A DNA stretch of 64,000 nt, from assembly GCA_037576195.1 (NCBI GenBank), contig CM075103.1, positions 26,558,723-26,622,722 of the forward strand, read 5' to 3'. Of this stretch, positions 37,151-49,875 are shown in pieces (the stretch's first letter is position 1; each line of letters opens with the position of its first letter). The stretch is from Phytoseiulus persimilis (lineage: Eukaryota; Arthropoda; Arachnida; Mesostigmata; Phytoseiidae). The translations under genes were made by a program, and so were the position numbers. A model generated the notes under the pieces. That model saw only the letters and a list, made by a program, of their open reading frames with translations. It searched no databases and was not told the origin of the DNA.

Positions 37151-40100
37151 GAGTCAGCCTCAATAGACGACGGATCAGAGCTTTGAATCAGGAGCCTCGG
37201 TCGAAGATTAGCTCGCCCGGCGAACTGCCTCCTCAGCCTCCTCCACAATGTCCCCATCTCGTTAATTCGCTCTGGTGTCTTCCTTCTTCTCGCCCAAATT
37301 AATATTGATGGTGATCATGGTCATGATTGTCGTCGTCCGCGGCATGGGCGGACTCGGGCAAAAATTGACCCGGTCCTCGATCCGCAATATCCGTGAAGCT
37401 CTCGAACCGCTGATCTAGGGTCCACTCATATCGAGGCGACAACCATCCCCCGACTTTCGCGAAAACCTCCCGTTCCTTCGAATATTTCCGCTCAAGATGG
37501 AGGCGATTCATAGCGTTACTGTTCCGAGATTCGCTCGAACTCGAAAAGCTTCAAATCTCTCTGCGACCAGCACGCAGCTCAACAGTAAAGAACGTGACGC
37601 GTGCATTCTATGCTTCTGTACGAACGACTTCGCTCGGGCTCGCTTTCTTCGCCTTCAGTCAGACACCAAAAGTCAAACATATTACGTAATTTACGCGAGG
37701 CCTTGGACGAATGCAAACAGCTGGTCCGAATGCTCTTTCATATCCCAGTCTCCACGCCGCATTCAACGAGAGTGGAAACAGTTCCGAGCGAGTAGAAATA
37801 CAAGACGCGCAAATTGTTCAGTAGATCCTCAAACAACGGTTTCCGAGAGGACGCAAGGTCCCGAGAGGAAGCGAACGAAATCGATTCTGCGTTCCACGGA
37901 TTTTCATTCGTAACATTTTCCCCGGACTCTCTCGAGCGGAACTCAGCATGGAAAATCAGTGACTGCTTCTTGGGCTCCATCATGTAGGACGTCCCTCGTG
38001 CCTCTCCCTGGCAACGAGTTGCTGGACTTCTCGTTCTTGTCATTCTGGCATTCAGTCGCTGGTGATTAGAAAGTCTCGAGGTTTGACGCTCACAATTTCT
38101 TGCGGGGAAGTAAATGAAGAATGTGTTGCCCAGCGCTGAACTACTGCTTCCGATCGCGGGTGAAATTCAGCGTGCATGCCACAGTTGAAATAATCCACCC
38201 CTCAATACTGATCGTCCTATCCCAGCTACCCGAGTCCAGCGCATGAGGATTTAGCGGTGAGAGAGGGTAATTTGGATTCGAGTGACTGGTACCCGACCAT
38301 GCTCCTCCGCATCGGAACGGGATTGACCATGCCGCCACAGTGTTCCGAGCCACGCGTCTCTTGGAGCCCTGATCCGATCTCTCATCCCATGGTAATCATG
38401 TCGATATATCACTAATTCTCAAGCATTCCCTACTCGCAGTCCTTGTCGGTCTTGCAGTGACTTATCTCTCTGTTTTTTTGTGGTCGTTGAACGATGCTAG
38501 CGGAAAGCAGCCGGCATGTGGGAAAGCACTCAGTCACAGTTCAGATCTCGTCAACAGGCCAACTGTTCTCCGGTGGGATAGCGGTTTCATGGAATTCGAC
38601 CGGATCATCCTCCTGCCCCGCGCCCGCCCGTTCTGTTGCTGAGCGAAAAGCCAATGAGCCAACCGGGGAAAATGTCGGACCGAAAACGAGCAGCTTCTCC
38701 GTATCCGGCCATTTAAGGTCCAGAGAGAACCCGGAGAACGAGCCAAATCGTCCAGACCTGAGGGGTTGACGTGGCGAGCCCACACAGTGCAACCTTGAGT
38801 CGAAAGATCTCGCGACAAGGGGAATTAGGACAGAGGAACTTGTGGCTTAAATCAAGAGGACCCAACGGTCATGGGAGCGATGAATGAGGACTGTGAGGGA
38901 GCTTGAGGCACCTCGTCGGGATAAACCACGTCATCCGCTAAGTATCCCAGCCGCCAAGTCCACTTACTCATCCACCTCAACGTGCTTCAAGCCCTCGATG
39001 ATCGGATTAGTGGACGGCCAAATGAACGTCTGGCGGAATGTTTGAGGGAAGACCAATGGAGATAGCGCGGAAAAATGAGCGAAAACGGCCAAAGGAGGAG
39101 AAACGGGTGAAGTCAAGAGCAGGAGGCACGACATAAGCAGAAATAATGAGGGAGCGGAACGAGAAGGTGAGGAGGATCAGGACGCGCGGACGGAACTTAT
39201 GGTGGACGAAGGGAGCCAAGTATGACGAAAAATAAATTCATAATACGTATTTGTCCATGGTGACGGTGGAGACCAGTAAGGCTAAGGGAGGAACTCGACA
39301 CAAAGGCGTTGAGCAAACACTGCGGGAGAATCTTCCGCTCGCTACCATCCCCATCATTTCCACACTCCGTCTCTCCCGCTCTCTTTTTGTCTCTCCCCAG
39401 GAGTTTCAGTCGCAGTTTGCTCTGTTCCACTCGTCCGCTATTCTCCACCAGCGAATGCGGCGACGGCGGCGACAACAGAAGCCGAACGAAGGCTTAAGTC
39501 ACGAACACATAAAATGTCAACAAACCTCTCAAACAAGAGAACAGAAGCGACAACTTCTTGGCTTAGTGGAAAAAGAATCGCGAGAGAATCACCACGTGAG
39601 AAACTGGAGCGTTAGAGCAAGAAGGGCAGATCATACAAAACTGGTATCAAGAGGGAGCGCAAGAGGTTTTTTTCCTAATTCCCCGAACCCAGGGATTTTC
39701 CCCGTGCTCACATCGGTCACGTTCGCTGTCGCCCTCAACGCAAACAAACACTCGGATGAAAAAGACGAGCGAGCCATTCACGAGAATACAGAATGTGTGC
39801 ATGTCGCCGGACCGGAAGCGAAGCTGAGAACAAGATAAGGGGATGGATGACGCGGGAAGTCTGCACTTCTTCAACAGAACTTCCACCGAATTTGAATTAT
39901 CCGCTTCGGTACTCAGTTCCTGGAAGGAAAATAGTTGAGGAATTCTGAAACCAGAAAGCAATGAGGAGGTGCGTCGAGGCGTTGAGCGAGATGGATACTG
40001 GACGAGCTGTGAATCAGAGTGCTGGGACCAATTCAAAACCTCAGAGGGGAGCTACCGGAGGGAATAATTTTCAGATGCTGTGGGAGAATCCGCCATCCAG

Positions 40101-40532
40101 GCAGAAGCATGGAGCGCAAAAAGAGGGATCTTCTCAGACAGAAATGAAGTATATGGAGGAGAGATGATATTATAATCAGATTTGTTGAGAGATGATTCCG
40201 TGAGAGAAACATAGCCGACAGCCGGTGAAAGCCCCCGGACAGGAGCAAACGCTACACGTAGCTGGGAGCGCGGAGAAACCAGAGATGAAAGGATCGGCGG
40301 GGGATGATGGTTAGGATGGAGGAAGGTAGAACGCGATGGAGAAGAAAACAACAGTAATCCTCCCGTGACCGAGAGTCACTCGTATAGAGGAGGATATATA
40401 GCGCCAGCGAGAGGAGAGGGGGGGGGGCGACCAGCGCGGAGATTGGAAGAGAGTGTTTTAAGTCAGACTATCATACCCTTTTTCCGGATGTTCCTTTCGA
40501 TGTGGTTCTAACGCAAGCTTGCGTCGCCTCAC
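37151..40532. other. No supported gene; one possible membrane segment
   Basis: At about 38420-38480 on the plus strand a frame encodes a hydrophobic stretch (LLAVLVGLAVTYLSVFL), which would suit a type II anchor like that of the 4.7-6.5 kb gene. No initiator or splice context supports it, and a second overlapping frame has equally good codon bias. Minus frames at 37738-38043 and 38141-38353 are undecided. The stretch at 39.0-39.4 kb is AG-rich. Confidence 0.3.
40418..40427. repeat. G10 homopolymer
   Basis: Ten G follow GAGAGGAGA; prone to length errors. Confidence 0.9.
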
Positions 40533-40623
40533 CACTCGGAGTCGATTCGTCGGTGTATGAAATCCATCGTCAGTCAGAATCTTGTGGAGTGAGAAGACGA
40601 TCGTAGTGTCTCTGGGTGCACAC
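40533..40623 (-). CDS. Candidate internal exon, 30 codons
   Basis: The frame is bounded by a strong acceptor (CCACATATTTTCAG) and a GTGAGG donor. It encodes about 30 residues with a hydrophobic TTIVFSLHKI strand. One base belongs to the preceding codon, and the exon ends in phase 0. Possible upstream exons lie at 40.6-41.4 kb on the same strand (open frames at 40632-40787, 40854-41051 and 41155-41373), but I could not join them reliably. Confidence 0.3.
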
Positions 40624-41444
40624 CTGAAAATATGTGGAATAAGCGAGGAACGTTCGGGCACATGAGGGTCAAGGCAGCGGACTCGCGGTGCCGTGCAGGA
40701 TTCGTAGATCTTGAGAGACGGGGCATGATTCCGGTCTGCATCCCTAGAAATATGCTCGATGTACCCGCCTTTCATGCATCCATGCACAGTAGAAACATGC
40801 AGTTTCGGGGAGCGATCGAGTGGGGATCCTTGTTGTATCGATAGGCAGATGTGTCAATCGAGGCATGCACGCATATGATGCGGCTCGTGCACTTTTAGAC
40901 CCATAGCACGTTTTGCGTCCCCCTTCCACCTTGGAATCTCGAAACTCGTCCTTGATGGGTTGTCTTCAAACTGGGGCGGAACAAGAACGGAATGGAACGA
41001 ATGACGGATGCTCAAACACAGTTCCACCCAGCCCGGAAGCGGTTGCGACATAGCGGCCTTGACCCTTACTGAGCCTCACAGGCATGGAGCACGAGAACCA
41101 CTTGTGGAGGTACTCCTGATTCGGTCGTTTAAAATCCCCCGAGTGATCACAACATTACTCCGAAGGTAATGTAGCGCAACGGTACATCTTCCGCGACACG
41201 ACTCTTACTACTTGATGAAAGTTGAAATTCGCTTCGAATTCCGACGACGTTGGATTCAGGAGAACCGCGATCAAGTTTGAGAATTCGGGAAATCTCTCGG
41301 TTCGCGGCTTCGCACATCGTCGACGCTGAGGGCTCACTGCAATGAAAAGCGGATCACTCTTGAAATACGCCATGGAATCAAGCGCTTATTGCGGCTTTCC
41401 GACTCTCAGGATACCCAGACAGAGATGGACCCCGGAAAAATTGT

Positions 41445-41459
41445 AGAGAGAGAGAGAGA
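41445..41459. repeat. (AG)7 microsatellite
   Basis: Perfect AG repeat followed by ATAGGGCGAGAGAG. Confidence 0.9.
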
Positions 41460-44400
41460 TAGGGCGAGAGAGCGACGCAGAAGACAAGAGTGAAAATATA
41501 GGACGCGAAAGAGGCAAAGCTGCCGTAGTGTGTGGGTTTGATTGTGTTGATCTTGCGGATTTCAAGGATTGTTGTTGGCCGGGCTATTTCTTCCGACGTC
41601 GCTCAGCTCCCAGTTCTACTGAGCCGCGACCAAAGCCAACGTTGAAGCTGGAGCAGATATCGTAAGCCCTCTCGTGTGTTTGTGTTTGGTCAGACTGTTC
41701 GGAGATTATTTCACATTTGGCTCTTTCTGTTCCTCCGCGATTCGCTCTGAACCTTTCGCGATGTATTTTCTCATTCTCACTGATCGGTGCGTTTCCTCTC
41801 CGAGCAGGTTCTTCGCAGTTCTCAGCCTTCAAGGTTCCAACGAGGGTACCTCGGATTCCTATGGTGGAGTGTCCGGCTTGGGTTGAGATCCGAGATTGGC
41901 CGGCTCCCACCTTCTCAGGGAAAAGTCGCGAAGAAACAATCTTCGACTGTGACTCCGGCATCACCCCCACGGAATCCGACTTCTCACATCCTTCTAGGCT
42001 CGGGCAGCGATCTGACGCTGCGCTGCCAGTGCAGGCTGGCACAAGTTGCGAGAGCCATTAAAGCGTTCAGCCATTTAGTCTCCGATGATTTGATTCCCAT
42101 CTACCCGGCTTTCGATTGGCCTCTACGACGACTGCAGAGCCCGCAGAGGACGTAGATTGCGTTGCACGCGAGAACCAAAAATAGAAGCGAGGGACGAGAG
42201 ATAAACTTGAGCCCGAGGAGTCGGACAGGAAGCCGAAGGAGGAGAGGGTAGGGGGCAGGGGAACATCCAGTTCGAGGATTTATTCGACTTGACGTCAGCC
42301 GATTGACATACGAGCCGAGGGTTCTTGGAGTCTCGGAGCCTTTCTGGAGTGTTGCTGAGATTTCCGCGAGAAAACACGAACAACCTGAACAATGAGAGTT
42401 CTCTGCGAGCGCACAGAAGCAATTTCTCCTTTAATGTCTTCCCGAACCCCGCATCAAAAGACTGTAATGAAATCCCGGCGCGCTCCCAAGTGAAGTGCAG
42501 CCTCTCGAAACATTCACCTCGTTGCCCCTTTCATCTCCCGAGCGAACAATTCTGATTGCTTATTCGTTCTTCCATCTCTTCTACAGACAAAAACAGGACG
42601 GACCCTTTCGGAAAACGAGACTCCTGATTCGAATATTAATAATGTTTTGTTCTCCGACTGGGCGGGCTGCAATTACGCTCAGGATCGGGTGGAAGGCCTC
42701 TGCCGGGAGAGCCAAGAAGGCCCGATGGGAAAATCGAGCCCGTGGACTGACGCGATGACTCGAGACAGGCCAGGGTCGAGAACAGGACTGGTTTCGGTGG
42801 TGTCGTGTAACGATCGGGGCTCGTTCGATCGGGAAACCTCGGGAGAAGTTCTGCGTTCAGCAGATCGCCCAGCTGGGATCATGGGTCAACGAAGTCCTTT
42901 TCAAACCTCACTCACTTGGAAGGGTGTTTTGAACAACTTTTCGGTTGTCCGAAGTATTCTTATTGGTCGTCTCGAAGTCGATTTCGTCGACTCTCTGCGC
43001 CTCCTTCTCCTCAACAACATCGAGATCGTGTTGTAGAGCAACACGATGCAGAAAATATATTGGGAGAGAGAGAGAGCCGAAGAGAGGGTGAGAAAATTGA
43101 GGGAGAGTGCGTCCAACGGCAGACGAGCTACAAACATGGGATCGAGGCGGCGCAGTGAGTGAGGCGGCGGCGGAAAAAGTGGGACGAGGGAAAAAGCGGA
43201 AAACGGAGGGAGCAGGAGAAAAGAAAAAGCTGGCGCGCAAACACGCAGCGGGTACCACCGAGAGGAGCGATCCGACAACGTTGTAGCTTGGAGCGGAGCA
43301 TGTCAATACGCAATACATGGACGGAGTACAACACACGCAAGACCAACCGCCCGACCGCCTATGATGAATTGGTGGTGGGGTTTTTTTAGGCTCCGCTCGT
43401 TCATAGCTCTTTAGCTATCGTAGCAACAAACGCCTGTTCCAGGTTCCAGTCTACGAACAACGCACCCGCTAAACATAGTCACTCGTAGAGTTGGGCGAAC
43501 AGGCGTAGAGCCACGCATCCAGTACCTGTCACCATCGGAACAGCCGCATGTGCCGCCGCCACCACCGCCGCTACTTATATCGGGACATCTTCGTCATGCT
43601 GACATAGACGTGTTTCAGAAACAGCTGTTCTCAATGGCCGCTTTTCCAAAGTGCTGCTTGCGCCTCCTCGCTCGAGCGGCGTTCCTGTGTTCGTACGGCT
43701 TCGCTTGTCTCCACGTGTAGCCAATCACGGCTGAATGTGTGTGCCGAGTATTTCCTCGAGAAGAGCAACACGATAATTTTACGAATGACTGCAAGCCTCC
43801 GAACTAACGGCGTGGCTCCCTCACCACCGGAGGAGGTAGGCTGAGGAGATTCGGGACGAGGGGCGAACGAACTCTTTGAGCTCGCCCCGGACCGGGGGTT
43901 CGCTTCGGGCTCACGAAAGAGGGGCAACGAAATTCTCGGAGCGCCCTTCGGATTCGGACTCCGCGTGGAGTCGCTTTCGATTCCTATCGGGATCCGGATC
44001 GACAGGTGGAGCGGAAACGGGGCTCGGTGTTGAAATGAGAGAAAGATTGGCAAAAAATCTGAAACCCACAGACGGGCAACGACGGAGTTTGTTTACTATT
44101 GTCCTGCTGTCACATCCATCAGACGGCTCTTTTCAAAAGCTCCGTGACAAGCGACTGACATCAGTGTTCTGTTTCATTTTCAGGTAAGCCTTCCGAGTTC
44201 GGCTACGAGAGTTTGGAAGCTGGGAATATACCGTTAGGAGTGAAACTGTGAGTTGTCGGCGGACGTCGTGGAATGCGACCAGTCCGAGAGAGTTCCCGAG
44301 AGCAAATTAACTGTGAACAAGCTTAAGTACAGTTTTCCCGACTGCAATGCGCTCTCGGGGACGCAGATAGGGGAATGCAAATGTACGAAAGCTGCCAGGG

Positions 44401-44508
44401 ACCGCCAGAGAGAACCATCTAGGAACGCCATCTGAGAGAAGCTGGCCTAGGCGACGGGTCCTCTTGAAAGGGCCCAGACAGAGGAGGGCGACAGCGTCGG
44501 GGGAGGCC

Positions 44509-44525
44509 CTGCAATGACATTGCAG
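44509..44525. repeat. Perfect inverted repeat, arms of 8, spacer of 1
   Basis: CTGCAATG, a single A, then CATTGCAG: a near-palindrome of 17 bases. The tight spacer suits a dimeric DNA-binding protein better than an RNA hairpin. Confidence 0.7.
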
Positions 44526-45507
44526 CTGGCAGAGTGGTAGGGGACCGCAGGGACCCTCAAACGTTGGAATTTCGGATCATCTCCGCGGAAGTTATTTCGT
44601 TTAGTTTCACGACGACTTCCGGGGAGTCCGTCTTGAAGCCTTCATTGCGGTCCCGTTTCGGGGCGGCGAGATTTCGCGGCCTCTGCTTGCTCCCTCCCGC
44701 GCTGATACCAAACACCACTCAAGAGAACTTCTTGATACAAGCTCTGATCAGCATTCGAATTCGAGTTAGTTTGACCTTGACATAACCCTGCAGCAACGTG
44801 GGAACAAGCCAAAGCTACACAAGCAGAGGAGTATGCATCGGATCGGAAGTGAATGGTCGAATCCAAGCTATCGGATGCAGGAATATGGAGCCCGGCCCGT
44901 GCTCCAATATTCTGAATTCGTCTGTAGATCTATTATCACAGTCAGAAGATCACAATCATGTCCGAATCGGAGCTTTTCCATCTGTCTGGTAGTGAATGTA
45001 TAGAAGATCTCACATAGCTCAAGTATGTATTCCTCATTCAATCAACAATCAATCCTCCACAATGATAAAAATGTCGATGATGGGGCGAGAATTCTCGAAC
45101 TTTTTCGGCCACGAAGAATCTTGGGGTCCTCTTCCGATCGAACTTCCTCATCCGATATTCCTGCTCGCCATATTGCCTCTCGATCCTGAGTGTGGGCATG
45201 TACATGCGACAACGTGCGGCGGAGGTGCGAGATGCCCGTCTCGGGAATCCCTGAATGCCGCGACACCGAGTCTAACAATGAAAAACTGTCCTCAGCTCAG
45301 GACGACCGGGAATTCCCGACGATTTCTGAAATCCTATCAGGAATTACGTCGGTCTTGTTACATTCATATTCGGAGGAGTAACTCCCCCAACATTCTGCTC
45401 TGATTTGCGATGTCGTTCTCTTCCGATGATCCTCATGGGAGAGCCGAAGTCAGATTTCCACTGGAAGCAAGCCCTTGAAAACTCCGGGCATGAACCTCGG
45501 ATGATAC

Positions 45508-45597
45508 CTCTCATCAATAATTGATCAAACCGAATCAAAAGTTCCTCGATTAAACTCAGAGAGTGAATCGTCTGATCGATACCGATGCAATCTGGAC
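45508..45597 (-). CDS. Candidate internal exon, about 30 codons
   Basis: The minus-strand frame is limited by a CGCGGGAG acceptor and an AGAG/GTATCA donor. It reads a helix-rich segment including SLIEELLIRFDQLL. Codon bias is strongly purine-first, and the frame stays open well past the donor to about 45344. The acceptor is weak. No family recognised. Confidence 0.2.
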
Positions 45598-46037
45598 CTC
45601 CCGCGAACAACTTCGGACTGATCTAGATTCCTTGTTCTTCAAGTCAGATGCCGTCCCCGCTCCGGTTCACGCGAGAGAGCAAAGTTCATTCTCTGTTTAT
45701 TGTTACGCACCGGTATATTTCTCCGGAGGTAAACGACAACGACGCGAACGGCGCAGAATACGGCGGAGACCGACAACGGAACAAATGGCAGGTCTTGCGC
45801 CACAGCGAGAGTTGTAGTTTTTGGACGATTATGAGCAGCGAGTAGGTCGAGGATTTGACGAGGGATGTCCGTAGAGACACAATATAAGCTAATGAAACAC
45901 GCTATTTGCTTCGCTAGCGAGACGCGGGAGGCCCGGCCAGACCGGCGTCAGAGGAGCGGGGTCGTAGACGCGATGGGGCCTGTTGTATAGACAACTCGCT
46001 ACAAACTGAGACAGGCAGCCAACTAAACGGCCTACAG

Positions 46038-46038
46038 G

Positions 46039-46070
<32 letters not shown>

Positions 46071-46096
46071 CCCGCCCGCCCGCCTGCCAGCCTGCC
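46038..46096. repeat. (CCTG)n / (CCCG)n tetranucleotide array
   Basis: About seven CCTG units pass directly into CCCG units and then into CCTG/CCAG units. It is the longest tetranucleotide array in the window. Confidence 0.9.
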
Positions 46097-47281
46097 TCAG
46101 GTCGTAATCCCACCGTTGTTATCGGCAAGTTAATTATAGCACTGGCGGCATCTCCGAGCGGATGCTCAGAGCTCAAGTATCATTTGGAGAGAGCGAGCTT
46201 GGCAGACGCTTGCCACCGATCCGGAGCAGCCAGTCAGCAAGCAAGTCGACGGGCGAAGGAACACGCGGGGGCTCGCGGCGCAGGGATCGAGTCGGCTGGC
46301 TGGCTCGAGGGAGAACCGTAGCAAGTGTCCTCTGACTGTGTTACTCAACTTGTTAATGTGGAACCAGCTTTGTCTGTCGTTTCCCTATCCCAATTCTCGG
46401 TCGCTGCGGGAGCAGCAGCCACGGTGGAATCAGGAGCAGCGGCAGGAGCACCACCGTTCGGCGATCTCCTCGGGCTCGCTTGCGCTAGTTAGGTTGACTT
46501 CGTTCTCATCCGCAGCCGCCCGGAGCGCGCAGACGCGGAGGTTGGCAGCCTGGCAGTGTGGAAGAGGAGCATGTCACTGTCAAGACCTCACCTTGAACAT
46601 AACTTTCCGCGCGCGCAATTCACAGGCCCCGATGAAAGGCAGCGGAAAATAAGAATTCCACAAAACTCACCAGATAGCGCACATGTGTCTGATTGCCTGG
46701 GGCTCCTTTCGCACCGCTGCTCGTTTCCGCGGAAATCATCCGTTGCTCCTCACTGCGGTCGCCGATCTTCGAGAGGATGCAGTTTTCGTTGCATCTGGAT
46801 ACAAAGTTGAATAATCATCGAGTGTGTCCATCTATTCGCCGTTCGGGCCGCTCAGGAGCTCCCCTGCTTTGCGTTTTTCAGCGCCAAGGCGAAATCAAGA
46901 GGCGGCCTCCGCGACCAAAAACTTTGTCAATCTCTCGTTGGCATGAATCAGTTTTCCGGACTACTGGCGAGAATTTCTCGAACCGAGCTTCCACCTCGTC
47001 GAAGTGAACTGGGCGAAGGACGAGCTCTGTGAGGAGGAAATGATAAATTCCCCGGAGCGAAGCGATCAAAAGCGTGATGTTTGCTCCGACTTTGGTCAAT
47101 GCTCCCTCGTCGTTCTCTGGCTCGACAGGCGGGCCACGAATTGAGCTGATCCGTTCTCGAAGAACGACGGGCGTCCAACGTTCCGGGCAGTACACAAAAT
47201 CCATCAGGGGTTTCGACGGGAACTTTTGCAAGCTACCCCGACTCTGCCCAGAACAATTGATGCTCGGAGTTATGATCAGAT

Positions 47282-47360
47282 CCTGGATGTTTAGGTGATT
47301 CTCCGAAATTATCCCCTCACCGCAATGGATCGACCCGGGGCGGGATAAGTTCGAAAAATC
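47282..47360 (-). repeat. Duplicated block, copy A
   Basis: On the minus strand this begins GATTTTTCGA and contains GAGGGGATAATTTCGGAG followed by AATCACCTAAACA. Copy B, about 3.8 kb away in the same orientation, shares most of these positions. In one frame both read a G(I/M)IS(E/K)xHLN motif, with a silent change at Leu. Diverged paralogous exons or an old repeat would both explain it. Confidence 0.4.
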
Positions 47361-48626
47361 ACCCAAATTCCCAGGCTCTATTTATGATCCACATGAGAGC
47401 TCCCTCGACGGAATCACGAAACGGGGGATTGACGAATGATAGATGCTCCGCATGTCAGTGACCCTTTCCGAGTAATTGGTTCATCGATCACTCCATCAAA
47501 AGTTCGGTCCATCGAAGGCCCCGGACGAGATTTCGTCAACCGTTTGACCACGCGATTCTCTGACCTACTGCTCAATTGTGAGCACACATGCGCCGGGGCT
47601 CGTCGAAGTACGCTCTGTTAACAAAAGCTGCCAAATGCTGTCTGATTAGGGGGCGTGGGAGTCCTTCCTTCAGGCTCTCCCCGCTGCCGTGTCAGTAAGC
47701 GGTAGTAGAGGTCGAGGCACCAGGCAATTACCGAAAGTCGCGTCTGGTGAACGAGGAATCGAGGGAACAGGCCGACCGGGCAGCGAGGGAGCGAAGGCGG
47801 CTTCTTTATTAACAACACGACGAACGAAACTCTTATACGTCCGCTGCTACTCTTGTCTGTCCCATCTTGGCGCGAGCATGCATGCACGTGTCGGAAGTGA
47901 CGTTGATCATCTCTGGAGGACGGCATCGTGACTAGACCCGTTTCCCGGGTGAGAATTAAGGAGTCTCGCTCTCCGCCGTCCTGTAGTCGACTCGCTCAAC
48001 ACGCTTTTCGCTGATCGAAACTTGAGTTCGTACCAGCGACAGCTCTTGGAGAGTAGGTACTCCCAACTAGTGAAGTATCCCGCCGTAGGAGCCACTCAAG
48101 CGTTCCGTTGATGAATTGCTTCAGCCTGGCAGTTCGCAACTCCGAAATTTCAGGTGACTTTCGAGTTTCTTGAGCCGCGGCCGAACGTCTCGTCTCGAGG
48201 CACGAACCACTGTAGCACCCAATCCGGCCGTCCACGTGATTATCCGCTTCATGGGGCCACGACGGACCGGCTCACAGGTGCTCCTGCTGAGCGCACTCGG
48301 AGCGCACTTGCGTCTCGATGATCAATGATGCAAAGCGCGGAACTCCGGACGTTCGGAGTTTCACAGCTGAATAAATGTCGGCCGGGAACGTTCAAAACAA
48401 AACCGTTGAGGGGCGGAGCGGTCAACACAGTTAATGATGACCGGCACTCTGTCGAGGAAAAGACGATCATCAAGAACTTCGGAAGAGACGACCGTCGGTA
48501 GCGGAGAGGACCGTTGTGGACAGATGGACGTTCTGTTGGACGTACGTACGAACGGACGCGCGTCTTTCATCAGACTTTAGATGAAAGCCTTAGCCGACTC
48601 GCGAAACGGCTCGCTCGCAGGTCGGA

Positions 48627-48653
48627 TAGGTAGGTAGGTGGGTGGGTGGGTGT
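48627..48653. repeat. (GGTA)n / (GGTG)n tetranucleotide repeat
   Basis: TAGGTAGGTAGG passes into GTGGGTGGGTGGGTG. Confidence 0.9.
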
Positions 48654-48726
48654 CAGGTGTTCTTAGAGGAGAGGATGATCGACAAGCCAATTCATCAAGC
48701 GCACTGGCTCGCGGGCGAAGCCGACT

Positions 48727-48780
48727 GGCCGAGCGAGCGGCCGACTCGCCTTCCCGCGGGGCCGCTCGCTCGCTCGGCCG
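48727..48780. repeat. GC-rich inverted repeat built of GCGA/TCGC units
   Basis: GGCCGAGCGAGCGGCC at 48727-48742 and GGCCGCTCGCTCGCTCGGCC at 48761-48780 are complementary apart from one extra GAGC unit, with an 18-base loop. A very stable hairpin is possible. Confidence 0.75.
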
Positions 48781-49244
48781 CCTGTCGACCTTATGCTCGG
48801 ACTCCGGCCGGTTAGTACGTTCCTCGATAATTACGACATCAAAAGTCGATAAGTTCGCTGCTCCATTGCTTGACTTCTTTGCTCTCCCCCGGATCTCTCG
48901 GACTCGCCCGTTCTCTCGCGTCGTCGTCTTCGTTGGTCCGCTCTCATTGTCAATATCTGCTTTCTGAGAAGTCGCAGTCATGAAGCTAAATGTTCCCCAA
49001 TAAAGCTCCGAAGAAAGCCAGCAAATCGTCGGCTCCACTTCAGAAGAATACGTTGGTCCATGGGAATCTCGTTTCTGTCCACTCCTGCTCAGGACGACGT
49101 CGAGGATGGAATGAGATAGGAATTGAGTCCGACGCGAGCTCCTAATTCGGACCACATGGTAGTGCACCGAACTTCTGCGAAGAAGTACAGCTGCAGACCC
49201 TTACGCTGGATTCGTCAGTTCTTATACGGAGAGGTAACTCGTAG

Positions 49245-49257
49245 GGTGTGTGTGTGT
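49245..49257. repeat. (GT)6 microsatellite
   Basis: Six GT units followed by TAAG. Confidence 0.9.
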
Positions 49258-49875
49258 AAGTTTTCGCGTATGATATCCACCATCTACGCCCCCCTGCAGC
49301 CGTGAGCGGTCCCGAGCTGGAACGATTTTTGCAGTATCCGTGACGGTTGAAGACATGATTGATGAAGTGTCCGTTTGGAGATGATCTCTCCCGAAGCCGG
49401 AATACTCTCGTCCACTTACTTTATGCCGCCGTTGGCGCTGTTTCCGGAGTCGCTGCGGCCATGACTCTCCTTCCTCGGACTCACTCCACTTCATTTGGAA
49501 GGAAGAAGGACCTCACTCTCGTTCCGCCCTTGCATGGTCTACAGCTGATGATCAGACCCGTTCGGATGAGTCTTCTGCGTGGGAGAACTGGCCGAACCGG
49601 CGCGACCGAACGTGCCGAAGATGAAATCCGGAAGGATTGCTTTCCGCATCATTTTCTTAGAGAACACTCTGTGTGCCGCAACGGTCGTTCAAGGCTCTTC
49701 GGCCAGGTTCAGCTGAAACGGGAACGCTTTCCCGAAGAGCAGCAGAGCGTCCCTCCAAAGTTGAAATGGTCGATTCGGTCCTGGAGAACTTGGTCGCGCT
49801 TGATCAACTGCGAGAGCGGATTCCCGCCACTGAGCGAGGCATCGCCTCCTTCGCCACGCAAGCTTCCGCTCTGGC

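Larger units (their letters stand above)
40624..45507. other. Undecided stretch, overlapping open frames on both strands
   Basis: Minus frames at 40.6-41.4 kb and plus frames at 41.7-42.2, 44.25-44.43, 44.53-44.79 and 44.8-45.4 kb are of exon size. None has both a confirmed acceptor and donor with a partner in phase. A GTAAGC donor follows TTTTCAG at 44184. A GA repeat, a strong hairpin and purine-rich sequence (43.05-43.20 kb) are the clear features. Confidence 0.3.
45598..49875. other. Repeat-rich stretch, no confirmed gene
   Basis: The interval contains CCTG and GGTG tetranucleotide tracts, a G/C inverted repeat, a GT microsatellite and one member of a duplicated block. A 162-codon minus frame at 46878-47366 has coding-like stretches (for example ANITLLIASLRG) but no splice support. 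Minus frames at 47907-48235 are undecided. Confidence 0.3.

Noticed and set aside
41730-42155. Immunoglobulin-like GSGSDLTLRCQ on the plus strand
   Set aside because: Only one strand-like segment; no paired Cys/Trp at Ig spacing and no splice sites confirmed.
46038-46096. CCTG array as a CRISPR-like or minisatellite array
   Set aside because: Units are four bases long with no spacers; it is a simple microsatellite.
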